A stretch of DNA of 64,000 bases from Coccinella septempunctata (GCF_907165205.1 NC_058189.1:18660001-18724000), one strand, 5' to 3'. Shown: positions 48,669 through 59,870, numbered from the stretch's first letter. Notes: a model not told the origin generated them from the sequence alone. Numbers and translations are program-made.

Positions 48669-49978
48669 CTCACTTCACCGAATATCTGATTTTCAATCAC
48701 TATCAGATTTCTACATGAAGCCATGCTATCAACTCAATAAAGTCCGTACCTGCGTCTTATTGCATCAACTATATGACTTTCCATGACTGCTGTAAATTTT
48801 CTTTTAAACCACCTACTGGTTTCAATTCAATAGAGTTCATACTCGAGTTCATACCAGTTTGTTATTGCATTATATTTTGGATTTCAGTTCACTATCAGAT
48901 TTTTTTTTTATCTCATTCTTCAGAAAGGTAGATAACTAATTTTTTTTTTAATCAGCTCTTGACTAGCAATTATTCAAAGTTTAATAAAATTCAAATTCAA
49001 TAGAATATTAGAGAGAATCATTAATGTGAATATGATATTGTAATTTATAATCATCATATCTCTAATTTATATTTGGATACGAAATGAGTCATTCCACCTT
49101 TTTCATAAATTGAGTACTTATAATCATCATCACAATTTTATCAGCTGTGATTTAAGTTCATTCGAAAAGTACCTTTATCATTCAAATGTTTTTTTTTTCA
49201 TTCAACTTCAACTTCATTATTCTTCAGGGTATTGAAATGATTAAAATTATCATTATCATATCATAATCTAAGCAAGACTCTAAGACTCAATTGAATCCCT
49301 TTTTCGTAAGAAAAGCTTCTATCAAGATATGCAGTCGTTTAAATTGATTTATGAAGTAATGAAATATAAATCAAAGTACTCAACAACCAATTTAGAAAAC
49401 AGACATATTCAGGTATTTTGCTATTCCAGCACTCTGTAATATTTTCACCATTAAACAGATTGGTTTTCGAACTTCTACACTAGCATATCATAGTGTGAAT
49501 AATATGAAGATTAAGTCATGAAAGTTATATATTTCAATTCTTATTCAGATAATAGAAGACTCAATTGAAATTTTTTTGAAGCCGTTGAAGCAGGTAGATG
49601 TGTTGAATGATACCAGTGCGATACGTCATCTCTCGTGTTGTAAAAGAGAAAGTGGAAGAGAAAGTCGAAGTGAAAGTGTACACTAGCGAAGCTACGGAAT
49701 TTTTGATTCCGTCTACGAAACTTCCGAAGTTTTTTGTAAGTTCTATAAGTGTATGTGTTATAGAGCGGAAATTCGTTCGAATTCAGTGTATTCAGTGTCG
49801 AGTCCAGATCCATTGATCGATGGTTCCACGGATATCACTGGTGAGTCGATTTATTTTTCTTATAGTATAGAAAATATATAACTTAGCCACATAGCTTAGT
49901 AGTAACATATTAGTGAGTATTTCCAATATTCATTATTACACAGAAATACCTCATATAGTTCAATACGTACAAAAAGCC

Positions 49979-51435
49979 ATGTCGGAGGTCTCAGACAATG
50001 AGAGCTCCTACATGGAAGCTACGGACACCGAAGAATTCATCGATAGAGAAGCAGAGGAGCTTGTAAGGCTCAAAGAAGAGAATGAGCAATTGAAGGCTCA
50101 AATAAATAAATTAACTGAAACCGTAGCTCAGTTGGTCGGGGAGATACGCCTCTTGAGAGAGGAAGTTAATAAGAATAAAGCACCTCAATCCCCTAGTTTT
50201 GCGGAAATTGCAAAACACATTACGGCACAGAAATCCCCCACATTTGCAGAAATTGCAAAGCCGGTAGCGGTCCCCAAAAATTCCTCCAAACAGGAAGTAG
50301 CTCCAGAACCGGAAAAGAAGAGAAATTTTGCAACTCAAGTTGCAAAAACCCAGAACGCGCCACCCACAAAACGCGCGCGTAAAGAAAGTGCATCTTCAGA
50401 CGAAGAGACCGCAAAAAAAGCAACGGAGATACCTAAAAAAGGTAAAATTCCACCCATCACGACGATGGGTACAGCCTCAGCTCAACAGAAAACCACTCCA
50501 GTGGAGGAGAGGAAAGAAAAAATCCCCCCAGTCACCCTGAGAGGTACGTCAGAATGGACGTCAATTTCCAACGCGTTAATGCGAAACGGAATTAAATATA
50601 GCAGAGCGACAACTGTGAAGGACGGAATTAGGGTCGTTCCACAAACCGCGGAAGACCACAGAAGGATGACGGACTTCCTTCATAAAATAAATAGGGAGTT
50701 TTATACTCTTCAACGGGAGGAAGAAAAGAAAATCTACGCGGTAGTGAGATATCTACCGCTGGATGCAGATATCCCGACGATCCTTGACGACCTCAAGGAT
50801 CAAGGGATCGTCGATGCTGAGGTCATAAGAATGACCTCAAATATAACTAAGAGGCCGATGCCCTTATTGCTGGTTAAAACCCAGAATAAGGGTATCTTCG
50901 AGGTGAGAAGGCTCTACAACATGAACTGTGTTGTTGAACCTAAGAGAAGGACGACCGGGCCTGGACAATGTTATCGCTGTCAGCGATATGGACATGCCCA
51001 AAGTAGGTGCACTTTTCCATGGAGGTGCGTGAAATGCTCTGGTAATCACAGCTCCAAGGACATCCAGCCAGCTACAAGGGATGTAGCGAATGGAAGTTGG
51101 TCACTAAAAAGACCAAGAGATCGCCAAGATCGAACCAGACCAGCTCGAGGCCAACACAAAATACACCGAAGCCATCCCAAAACTCTTCGGAAGTGAAGAA
51201 ACCCCAGGAAACTGCAACCAAAGTGGTCAAAGAGACGAAGAATCCAGAGAAAAAGACGGAAAAGGCAAAAACCGTCAAAAAAGCCGAAACCAGGAAAGGA
51301 ATTTCTGGAATCACTGAGGAACTGGATAAGTTCACGAAAACCCTCCTCAGCACGATGATGCAGAATCTGGAGAAAGAGATTGAGAAGAAGATGCAGCAAA
51401 TTATTAAGAATATTTATTGGCTGATACGACGATAA
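49979..51435 (+). pseudogene. Jockey ORF1, internal deletion, element B
   Basis: The N-terminal coiled coil and the central region read through without the frameshift of element A. A 64-nt deletion at about 51060, between two CAAGGA repeats, removes the end of the second zinc knuckle and most of the third and shifts the frame to a stop at 51196. The lysine-rich tail resumes in another frame (51097-51435). The termination site again shows TAT where a stop is expected. Confidence 0.85.
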
Positions 51436-53842
51436 ATCGTCTCTTGGAACGTCGAAGGATTGAGAGCCCGCAGACCAGAATTCGAAGAACTGATTGAAGA
51501 GAAGAGACCGGATGTCATAGCTCTCCAAGAAACAAGACTTAACCCCAACGTTCGGATAGCATTTCCCAATTACGATATCTACAGAAATGATAGACCTAAC
51601 AGCACAGGTGGCGTTGCTATACTGGCTAGAAGGAATATGGATCACCATTTCGACCAAATATTCAATGGACAAGAAGTAGAAGCAATATCGATTATTGTGA
51701 ATACTAATCGAGGACAAGTGAAGATTATTTCAACTTATAAATCACCGGATAAGGACATGCTGGAAGAGGATCTAAAAATGCTACTAGAAGGAAGACACCC
51801 TAAAATCATAATTGGTGATCTCAACTGCAAATCGCAGGAATGGAATAGTAGAGTGGAAAATACCAACGGGAGAAGACTGAAGATTTATGCTGAAAAACTT
51901 AATGCAGTTGTGATAGGACCTGATATACCGACCTACATACCAAGAGTAAATGGACGGAGTGGACTGGACATTGTCGTAATGAAAGACATCACTGAAGAAA
52001 TCAGCATTGATACAATAGAAGACGGAACTTCAGACCATAATCCCATAGAATTCATAGTGGGACATGGCCCAAAAAACGAAGAAGAGACACAAACCAAGGA
52101 TCGCACAGACTGGGAGAAATATAAGAATTTACTTCAGGAAAAAATCACGGAAATTCCCCAAATAAACACCCGGGATGAATTAGATGAAGCAGTTGAAAAA
52201 TTGGAAAATCAAATAAAAGAAGCCTATGAAGAAGGCACCAAGAGAATAAGGAAACCAATTCCGAAACATTCACATGGAGATACGCCAAGGGATATAAAGG
52301 AACTTATAAAAAAGAACAGAAGACTCAGAAAAATTTACAGAACAACAAAAAGAGAAGAAGACAAGAAGAAACTGAATAAGCATAGCCAGACATTGAAAAA
52401 TGCTTTAACAGAACTGCGTAATAACAGATGGCACCAGAGATTAAGGGAACTGAATACAATAGATCACTCGGAAAGCGCCGGGAGAATATAGGATAACGAA
52501 TTATATGTTGAAGAAATTGCCTAGAAAAGGAATAACAGCCTTGACGAATATAACAAACGGAGTGATGAGGACCGAATACTACCCAAAGAGATGGAAAACT
52601 GCAGAAATGATAGTTTTCAACAAGCCTGGAAAGGAACGGAAATTTCCTCAAAATTGTAGACCAATCAGCCTACTATCAGCACTAGGAAAAATCGTCGAGA
52701 GGGTTATCGCTAAAAGGCTGAATGAGGAAACAGAAATGTTGAAGATAATTCCACCCGAACAATTTGGATTTCGACGAGAACATTCGACTGAACTCCAATT
52801 ACTACGGCTCATAGAATACGTCACCGAAGGAATGCAGACCAAACAGGCCACAGGATTAGTTCTGATGGATATCGAGAGAGCTTATGATAGAGTATGGCAC
52901 GAAGGCCTAATCTACAAGATGAAAAAAGCAGGATATTCGACCAAGCTATGCAAGATTATAAGGAACTATCTGAGGAATAGAAACTTTTATGTGAAAATAG
53001 ATGGAGCAACTTCTCAAACCAGACAATTGGAAGCGGGAGTGCCTCAAGGATCGGTACTTGGACCTCTGCTTTACGTAATATACGTCTATGATATCCCGAA
53101 GAATGCTAGAAATATGCTCACCTTGTACGCAGATGACACAGGAATAGCGTTCAGACATCGACGCCCAGAGATCATACACCGGAGACTGCAGGAAGCCATA
53201 GATGAATTACTCAAATGGTGCATCAAATGGAAAATCCAAATCAATGGAAGAAAGACTCAAGCAATATTACTGCAAAAGAGAAGATTGAGGCTGGAAGAAA
53301 ACCTTGAAGTTGATGGAGAAGAGGTTGAATGGAAAAATGAAGCAACATACCTAGGAGTGACGCTTGACAGAGGACTTACATGGAAAAACCACATCAAATG
53401 TGCAGTTGATAAAACAAAAGCCGCAATGAGTAAACTTTATCCACTCATAGGCAGAAGTCATATGAATAAGAACATCAAGTTGACGATGATTAAAACAATT
53501 GCGCGACCACAACTCACATATGGATCGGCGGCATGGGGCTTCGCAGCCAAGACCTACATCGAGAAAATACAGGCCACTTAGAATAAACTCCTTAGAATGG
53601 CGATGGACGTACCCTGGTTTGTTAGGAACAAACAAATCTACAAGGACTTGGAATGGGAACCAGTTACAGAATTTATGAAGAGAAAGGCGGAAAGGGTATT
53701 CGACAAAGCCAAACAACATCCAAATGAGGAACTACGAAGATTAGTCGACTATGATCCAACAGAAGAAGCTAGAAGGTCAAAAACCTACCACCGAAGACCG
53801 AGAGATCAATTAAGGATTTTAAGTAACCAAAGAAGAGCTTAA
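51417..53842 (+). pseudogene. Jockey ORF2 (endonuclease + RT), broken, element B
   Basis: The same protein as in element A. It starts at TTG (51417) and has lost 14 nt just after, so only an internal ATG at 51460 remains in frame. The endonuclease motifs ETR, GDLNCKS and SDHNP are intact. About 290 nt between the endonuclease and RT are missing near 52470, giving a stop at 52491. The RT core (DIERAYDRVW, GVPQGSVLGP, LYADDTG) is open until a TAG at 53579-53581 where element A has GAG. The C-terminal part (53597-53842) is open. Confidence 0.88.
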
Positions 53843-54078
53843 CCTATAAAAGCTATAGGCAGCATACAAATATCAACACGACTATGATCGTGTGAGAGTC
53901 CAGAAACCATAAGAGTCAACTGGTTAATAGGCAAAATGCCCGGAACCTATGAAGAAGCAGTTAAGGGTTTTTAGTGGGTCTCGAGCTCAGAGAGTGAGAA
54001 TCCCCACACTGTTCCCCCTCAGGAGAGGGTGTGTTCGTCTGTTTTGCAGATTTTCCCCCTGCTACACCAAAAAAAAAA

Positions 54079-55445
54079 CCCGCCGAGGTAGTCATATTCT
54101 GAGAAAAAGTGTTTGCCGGACGATTCCAAAGTTTGCTTGGACTCGCTCATTCATGTTCGGTGATAACCCCTATAGAAGATCTACAAATCCTAAAGTTCTG
54201 AATTAAGCCAGGTAGCTAATATTTAGTACAATTAATATAGTGCAGATAATCCTCATTTTTTTGGTTAAGTTATTCATTTCCAAACGCGACCTGTTCTGGA
54301 TTACTAAATTATTTGGCGTATGTACAGCGCCTTCATTGTCTATTCGTATCATTTATTATAAAGGAGCAGGTACTTTTGTTCCGGATTTTGTATTCGAAGT
54401 CTCTCCTGGAAAAACTCACAGTTGAAGAATTTATCGATGTCCGATAGGAGTTCAGGATAATAGAAATGTATTTTTCAGTTTTAATTTTGTCACGATTTTT
54501 ACTGAGCAAAAATTGAGACATTTAATGTATATTCATTACCTGTTGATATTTATAATCAAACCCGTAAAAATAAAAGGGCAACAGTAAGCCTCATACTTCG
54601 ATACTTCCGATAGAAATTTAGTTTTCAGTGGTCGATTCGACAAAGTATTATATCAATTTCTCAGAAACCAAACCTTAAAATTTCATAGTTTTCTAATTGG
54701 GATGCTTCTGTTGAATTCCAGTTCGAAAGTTTCGATAGAAGTGGAGACTTCAGTGGTCGATTCGACAAAGTATCAAACCAATTTCTAAAAACATTTCTGA
54801 ATTTTTTTTGGGTTTTCACTCACAGTCTGAACCATAATCAATTAAAAAAATTGAAATAATCGATTTGCTCCTGGCTAAATTTTTTGCACTAATGTATCAG
54901 GAGCCAATCAGATGGAAGATTTTGTTGACCTACTGACAATGAACGAAAAATTGAACTTTTTGGTAAAATTTCGCTTTTTCCGGAATCTATATCAGAATCC
55001 TTCATCTGACGAATTCTTGAAAATCTTCAGAGTCTAGTGTATCTCTTGACATTTGTCGCTTAGACAAAGTATGAAACCAATTTCCCAGAAACTGATGGAT
55101 CCATTCGAACCAAATCTTGAAATCGGACATAGTTTTCGAATTGGAATGCGTTTGTTGAATTTCTGTTCGACACTATCATTTCGAATGTACTTTTGAATGG
55201 TCGATCCGACAAAGTATCAGATCAATTACTCAAATATTGTATGTATGATCAATTCGAACCAAATCTCATAATCCCACATAGTCTTCGAGGTGAACCGAAA
55301 GTTTTGGGCAATTGATAACCTACTGTGTAGAATGCATTTGTACCTACTGAAAGTAGGAATTTGAATCTACCGGAGGGGACTGAGATCGAGTTACCTCATC
55401 GTCGTTCAAATATCATAGCGAACTTCTTTAGCGATAGTAAGTTGT
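54079..55445. repeat. Diverged ~125-137 bp tandem repeats, otherwise non-coding
   Basis: The phrase GTCGATTCGACAAAGTAT recurs at 54631 and 54756, and in altered form near 55058 and 55199, each followed by an AATTTCT(C)AGAAAC-type phrase. This gives a degenerate repeat of about 125-137 bp with a non-matching interval at 54850-55020. An inverted match to the same phrase lies at about 60008-60030, on the far side of the histone gene. No gene is seen in 54079-54590. Confidence 0.6.
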
Positions 55446-55461
55446 GGCCCTGAAAAGGGCC
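55446..55461 (-). terminator. Replication-dependent histone mRNA 3' stem-loop
   Basis: GGCCCTGAAAAGGGCC on the plus strand is, on the minus strand, a 6-bp stem with a TTTC-type 4-base loop (GGCCC..TTTC..GGGCC), flanked by AC as in metazoan histone mRNAs. It lies 26 bases after the H2A stop. A purine-rich AAAGAAG on the minus strand (about 55426-55432) fits the downstream element bound by U7 snRNP. Confidence 0.9.
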
Positions 55462-55487
55462 TTTCGATAGATCGTGCTGCGAATTAT

Positions 55488-55862
55488 TTACGATTTCTTT
55501 TCGGTTTTTTTCGGCAAAAGTACCGCTTGGATATTTGGTAAAACTCCACCCTGGGCGATAGTTACTCCAGAGAGTAACTTGTTCAATTCTTCGTCGTTTC
55601 TAATGGCCAACTGAAGATGGCGTGGAATGATCCTAGTCTTCTTGTTGTCTCTAGCGGCGTTACCGGCCAATTCCAATACTTCAGCAGCGAGATATTCCAT
55701 CACGGCTGCCAGATAAACGGGTGCTCCCGCTCCTACTCGTTCGGCGTAATTTCCCTTTCGCAACAAACGATGGATACGTCCAACGGGAAACTGCAATCCC
55801 GCTCTATTTGAACGAGACTTCGCCTTGCCCTTAACTTTACCACCTTTACCACGACCCGACAT
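55488..55862 (-). CDS. H2A: Histone H2A, canonical, 124 aa
   Basis: Core nucleosome protein that pairs with H2B. The complete intronless frame starts at the ATG at 55862 (MSGRGKGGK); an in-frame upstream ATG at 55880 adds MINTLI but does not fit the family start. The signature AGLQFPVGR lies at about residues 21-29, followed by RLLRKGNYAERVGAGAPVYL, the acidic-patch residues in the EYLAAEVLELAGNAA helix, and the docking tail ending LLPKKTEKKS. There is no SQ(E/D)Y, so it is neither H2A.X nor H2A.V. With the 3' stem-loop this is an S-phase-type histone gene. It stands alone: no H2B, H3, H4 or H1 is in the window, and a retrotransposon sits 61 bp upstream of the ATG. Confidence 0.97.
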   Translation of the reverse strand: MSGRGKGGKVKGKAKSRSNRAGLQFPVGRIHRLLRKGNYAERVGAGAPVYLAAVMEYLAAEVLELAGNAARDNKKTRIIPRHLQLAIRNDEELNKLLSGVTIAQGGVLPNIQAVLLPKKTEKKS

Positions 55863-55922
55863 GATCAATGTATTAATCAACAGATACTAGACGTCGCTCG
55901 ATTAATCTCCGTGACGATTTTG

Positions 55923-55935
55923 GTAGTTACATAGG

Positions 55936-55938
<3 letters not shown>
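55923..55938. repeat. Target-site duplication of Jockey element C, left
   Basis: GTAGTTACATAGGAAT, 16 bp, repeated at 59855-59870. The last base merges with the T-run. Confidence 0.93.
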
Positions 55939-55978
<40 letters not shown>

Positions 55979-56240
55979 GTGTAGCAGGGGGAAAATCTGC
56001 AAACAGACGAACACACCCTCATCTCCTGAGGGGGAACAGTGTGGGGTTTCTCACTCTCCTGAGCTCGAGACCCACTAAAAACCCTACTGCTTCTTGAATT
56101 TTGGTTCCGGGCATTTGCCTATAAACCGTTCATCTCTTGGTCGGTTTTCTTCTCGCACACTATCGTGCTGGGATTTATGTGTTTATCCTCTATTGGATTA
56201 ACACTTTATTGAATTTTTTCAATAAGTTTCTGTTGTTATT

Positions 56241-58961
56241 TTAATCTCTTTTTAATTGATCTCTTGGTCTCCTTCGGTAAATTCGCATTCTCCTTTTGTC
56301 TTCCTCTGGGTCGTAGTCCACTAGTCTCCTGAGTTCTTGATTCGGATGGTTTTTCGCTGTTTCGAATAATTTCTCTGCTTTTCTGTTCATGAATTCCGTT
56401 ATGGTTTCCCATTTCAGGTCCTTATAAATCTGTCTATTCCTGACAAACCAAGGTGCATCTATTGCACATCGTAGCAGCTTGTTTTCAGTGGCCTGAATTC
56501 TTTTGATATGGCTCTTTGCCGCGAAACCCCAGGCAACTGATCCATAAGTCAGTTGAGGCCTAGCAACGGCTTTGATTATCTTCAATTTTGTCTCTTTCGA
56601 CATGTGGCTTCTTCTTCCTATCAGAGGATAGAGTCTATTCATCGCTGCTTTCGTTTTGTCGATTGCTTGTTTGATATGACTTTTCCAAGTAAGTCCTTTG
56701 TCAAGAGTTATTCCTAAATATTTGGCTTCATTTTTCCAGTCGATTTCTTCGCCGTCAACATCCAGTTTCGTTGAGGGTCGCAGTCTTCTCTTCTGTAGTA
56801 ATATTGCTTGGCTCTTTTGTCCATTGAGCTTGATTTTCCACTTTATGCACCAGTCATTTGTTTCGTCAATCGACTCTTGTAGAACTCGTTCTATTATTTC
56901 AGGGTTTCGGTGTCGAGTTGCTATGCCTGTGTCGTCAGCATATAACGTTAGCATGGTTCTTGGATTTTTCGGAATATCGTGGATGTATATGTTGTACAGA
57001 AGTGGCCCAAGTACTGATCCTTGGGGTACTCCAGCCTCTATATCTCTTGTTGAGGAGCATTCTCCTCCCACTTTCACGTAAAATCTTCTATTTTTGAGAT
57101 AATTCCTGATCAACTTGCATATTTTGATCGAATATCCAGTACATCTCATCTTATATATTAATCCTTCATGCCATACTCTATCGAATGCTCTGGCGACGTC
57201 TAGTAAAACAAGACCTGTAGCTTGCTTATTTTGGAATCCCTCTGTTATGTACTCTGTGAGCCTTAATAATTGTTGTTCTGTTGAATGCTCTCTTCTGAAT
57301 CCGAACTGTTCTGGTGGAATTAGTTCCAGATTTTCGGTTTCCTCATTTAGCCTCGTGGCGATAATTCTTTCTACTACTTTTCCTAAAGCCGAAAGTAGAC
57401 TTATCGGTCTGTAGTTTTGTGGAAACTTCTTCTCTTTGAATGGTTTATTGAATACTATGACTTCTGCTGTTTTCCATTTTTCTGGGTAGTGTTCTGTCCT
57501 CATAATTCCATTCGCGATATTTGTTAGAGCGGCTATACCTTTTCTAGGTAATTTCTTTAACATAACATTCGTTATTTTATCGCTTCCGGGAGCTTTCCTC
57601 TTCTTCAAACTTCTTATTATTTCCCTGATTTCATTTGGCGATGTTGGCTTGTCTATTTCAGCAGTCGCTGGTAATTCATCCATTTCTTCATCATTTTCTT
57701 CAACCAGTTCTTCCAAATCTTCATTATCGTCGTCTATCCTGTAATTTATTCTCGATTCTCGTTCGATCGAGTCCGCCAATGCATCTGCCTTATCAGTATT
57801 GGTATAAGCCATTCCCCTTTCTCCGTGTAGGGGTGGAATTTTAGTCTTTTCTCCTCGTAAGCTTTTTTGCATTCTCCATGCAGAATGATCGATTGTATTC
57901 AGTTCTTGAACCCTTTTGTTCCATCTGCTTGTTCTTAGATCTTTCAGGGCATTTTTCAGAACTTGGCTATGTCGGTTGAGGTTCCTTCTATTCAGATCAT
58001 TTTTGTTCATCCTATATATTCTTCTTAGTCTTCGATTTTCTTGTATAAGATCTTTTACTTCTTTAGGCGTATCGCCATGCGGATGACTTGAAGCTGGTCT
58101 CTTCACTCTTCTCGTGCTTTTTTCGTAAGCTTTCAATATAATCTCTTCCAGTTTATCAACCGCACATTCCAGATCGTCTGGAGTGTTTATTGTTGGAATT
58201 TCTGTTATTTCCGATTGTATTAAATGGCTGTATTTAGTCCAATTGGTATATTCTCTTATTTCCAACAGTTTTTCTCTTGGTTCTTCTCCAATTGTCAATT
58301 CCACGGGATTGTGGTTTGAGGTTCCATCTTCCAAAGTTTCAATCGAGAATTCTTGAGTTATATTTTTCAATATCGCGATATCTATTACATCTGGTATTCC
58401 TCTTCCAAAAGCAAGATATGTCGGTAGCTCTGGTCCAATAACTATGGCATTTTGTTTTTCGGCGAAATCCTTGAGTTTTTTGCCATTTCTATTCTCTGTT
58501 GTGCTATTCCATAATGGGGATTTACAGTTGAAATCTCCGATGGAGATTTTCGGGTTTGATCCTTCCAACATGTTGTTTATCTCTTCTTCCAATAGATTGT
58601 TTTGTGGTGGCTTATACGCCGAGGTTATTTCGACTCTTTGCCGATTTAATTCGGCAACAATCGTCACTTTTTCTGTTTTTCCTTGTGTTTCGTCGGATCT
58701 ACTTTTAAAGTAGTGTTTCAGATCTGTTCTCACCAATATTGCTACTCCTCCTCCGGTGTTTGTAATTCTGTCACATCTATATGTTTCATAATTCATGAAA
58801 TTCAGTCTTCTGTTCCGGTTTATTCTTGTTTCCTGTAGGGCTATAATATCAGGTTGTCTTTCTGATATTATTTGTTCTATCTCGGCTTTCCGAGTGTTGA
58901 TCCCGTTTATGTTCCACGAGATTATCTTGAGGGATTTCTTCCTAATATCCGTAAGGTCCAT
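56241..58961 (-). CDS. Jockey ORF2, endonuclease + reverse transcriptase, 906 aa, uninterrupted
   Basis: The ORF starts at the ATG in the TAATG overlap with the ORF1 stop, which fits translation by termination-reinitiation. Endonuclease motifs are ISWNING (residues 14-20), QETR (43-46), GDFNCKS (142-148) and SNHNP (215-219), where elements A and B have SDHNP. RT motifs are RKAPGSDKIT (about 455), NYRPISL, FGFRREHST (553-561), LLDVARAFDRVW (first catalytic Asp 588), AGVPQGSVLGP (643-653) and LYADDTG (673-679). A Jockey-type C-terminal domain follows, ending in a basic RRRPRDQLKRD. No RNase H is present, as expected for Jockey. The frame is intact, but the D-to-N change in the endonuclease may make it inactive. 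Confidence 0.92.
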   Translation of the reverse strand: MDLTDIRKKSLKIISWNINGINTRKAEIEQIISERQPDIIALQETRINRNRRLNFMNYETYRCDRITNTGGGVAILVRTDLKHYFKSRSDETQGKTEKVTIVAELNRQRVEITSAYKPPQNNLLEEEINNMLEGSNPKISIGDFNCKSPLWNSTTENRNGKKLKDFAEKQNAIVIGPELPTYLAFGRGIPDVIDIAILKNITQEFSIETLEDGTSNHNPVELTIGEEPREKLLEIREYTNWTKYSHLIQSEITEIPTINTPDDLECAVDKLEEIILKAYEKSTRRVKRPASSHPHGDTPKEVKDLIQENRRLRRIYRMNKNDLNRRNLNRHSQVLKNALKDLRTSRWNKRVQELNTIDHSAWRMQKSLRGEKTKIPPLHGERGMAYTNTDKADALADSIERESRINYRIDDDNEDLEELVEENDEEMDELPATAEIDKPTSPNEIREIIRSLKKRKAPGSDKITNVMLKKLPRKGIAALTNIANGIMRTEHYPEKWKTAEVIVFNKPFKEKKFPQNYRPISLLSALGKVVERIIATRLNEETENLELIPPEQFGFRREHSTEQQLLRLTEYITEGFQNKQATGLVLLDVARAFDRVWHEGLIYKMRCTGYSIKICKLIRNYLKNRRFYVKVGGECSSTRDIEAGVPQGSVLGPLLYNIYIHDIPKNPRTMLTLYADDTGIATRHRNPEIIERVLQESIDETNDWCIKWKIKLNGQKSQAILLQKRRLRPSTKLDVDGEEIDWKNEAKYLGITLDKGLTWKSHIKQAIDKTKAAMNRLYPLIGRRSHMSKETKLKIIKAVARPQLTYGSVAWGFAAKSHIKRIQATENKLLRCAIDAPWFVRNRQIYKDLKWETITEFMNRKAEKLFETAKNHPNQELRRLVDYDPEEDKRRMRIYRRRPRDQLKRD

Positions 58962-59854
58962 TAATTCAGTTTACTGAATAATGCTTGGAGTTTTTTCTCC
59001 ATTTCCCTCTCAATTTTCAACATTATCTTGTTGAAAATTTTTTCCGTGAAAATATCTAAATCATCGGCTGATTCAGATATATTTTTCTTATCTTGTTGAC
59101 TGTTCACAGCTTGTTTCATTGTAAGCTTTTTCTGTCCTTCTTTTTTCTGGACGGGTTTTGGAGTCTCCCCCTTCTTTTCCTGCTCTGTAGGTTGGGTCTT
59201 CGCTACTTCCTGAATTTTTTGTTCAGAAGTTGTTGTTTTTATTACCTTCTTTTTCTGTTCAACTGATTTTCGGGAATTTTTCTTTCTGGTCACCAACTTG
59301 AACTCGCTACATCCTTTGTAGCTAGCTGGATGGCCCTCTTCTCCACATAAGACGCATGTGGCATTTCTCTCTTCACCTTTTCTGGTGAGTGTGCAGTCAT
59401 TGCTGCTGTGGCTACCTGAGCACTTTACGCATCTCCACGGGAAGGAGCATTTGTTTTGTGCATGCCCGTACCTTTGGCACCTAAAGCACTGGCTTGGACT
59501 TTCAGGCCTCTTTTTATGCTCAACCACAATACAGAGGTTGTAGAGTCGCTTCACTTGGAATATTTCCTTTTTCTGGGTTTTAACCAGGTAGAGAGGTATT
59601 TGTTTCTTTGTCTTGTTCGATGTCATTCTGGACACCTCAGCGTCTGTTATTCCCTGGAATATCAGGTCGTCCTTAATCAACGCAAGATCAGCGTCGATTG
59701 GTAAATGCCTAATAACGGCATATATCTTCTTCTCCTCTTCCATTTGGTAGGTAAAAAATTCTTTACCACGCTGCTCGAAGAATTTCGTGATTTTTCTAAA
59801 ATCATCTGCGGTTGACGCGATGATTTTTATACCGTCTTTAACTGTAGTTGCACA
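58961..59854 (-). pseudogene. Jockey ORF1, 5'-truncated, element C
   Basis: The frame is open from the insertion edge (59854) to the TAA ending at 58961; the first in-frame ATG is at 59743 (260 aa). It retains the RRM-like gag segment (IYAVIRHLP, ITDAEVSRMTS) and three zinc knuckles (CFRCQRYGHAQNKC, CVKCSGSHSSNDC, CVLCGEEGHPASYKGC) at about residues 90-150. A lysine- and glutamine-rich linker and a C-terminal coiled helix follow. The N-terminal coiled-coil half is missing, so it is not a complete gag protein. Confidence 0.88.
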
Positions 59855-59870
59855 GTAGTTACATAGGAAT
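59855..59870. repeat. Target-site duplication of Jockey element C, right
   Basis: Second copy of GTAGTTACATAGGAAT at the 5'-truncated end of the element. Confidence 0.93.

Larger units (their letters stand above)
33052..54078. repeat. Segmental duplication, copy B
   Basis: This is the second copy of the block at 1-21088. Its homology may extend left of 33052, but copy A is cut by the window edge so this cannot be tested. It ends at the 10-A tail of the Jockey element (54069-54078). Whether the two copies are a true duplication in the genome or two haplotypes placed in tandem by the assembler cannot be decided from sequence alone. Confidence 0.93.
49913..54078 (+). mobile_element. Jockey-clade non-LTR retrotransposon B, decayed
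   Basis: This is the duplicate of element A with the same 5' flank but a different 3' flank and a 10-A tail (54069-54078). ORF1 lacks the 2-nt insertion seen in A but has its own deletion, and ORF2 has a different set of lesions. Confidence 0.9.
55939..59854 (-). mobile_element. Jockey-clade non-LTR retrotransposon C, 5'-truncated, inserted upstream of H2A
   Basis: In reverse orientation it has a T-run of about 40 (to 55977), a 3' UTR with the same terminal sequence as elements A and B, an intact ORF2, and an ORF1 cut at the codons matching TVKDGI. The 16-bp target duplication shows a normal target-primed insertion with 5' truncation. The proteins are clearly related to, but more diverged from, elements A and B than those are from each other. 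Confidence 0.93.

Noticed and set aside
1..54078. Two haplotypes of one locus assembled in tandem rather than a duplication
   Set aside because: Not excluded, but not adopted: the copies carry many different indels, have different 3' flanks, and are separated by 12 kb of unrelated sequence. Coverage data would be decisive.
55863..55880. Upstream in-frame ATG of H2A (adding six residues)
   Set aside because: Canonical H2A begins with SGRGKGGK after the initiator methionine, and the upstream codons do not fit any H2A.
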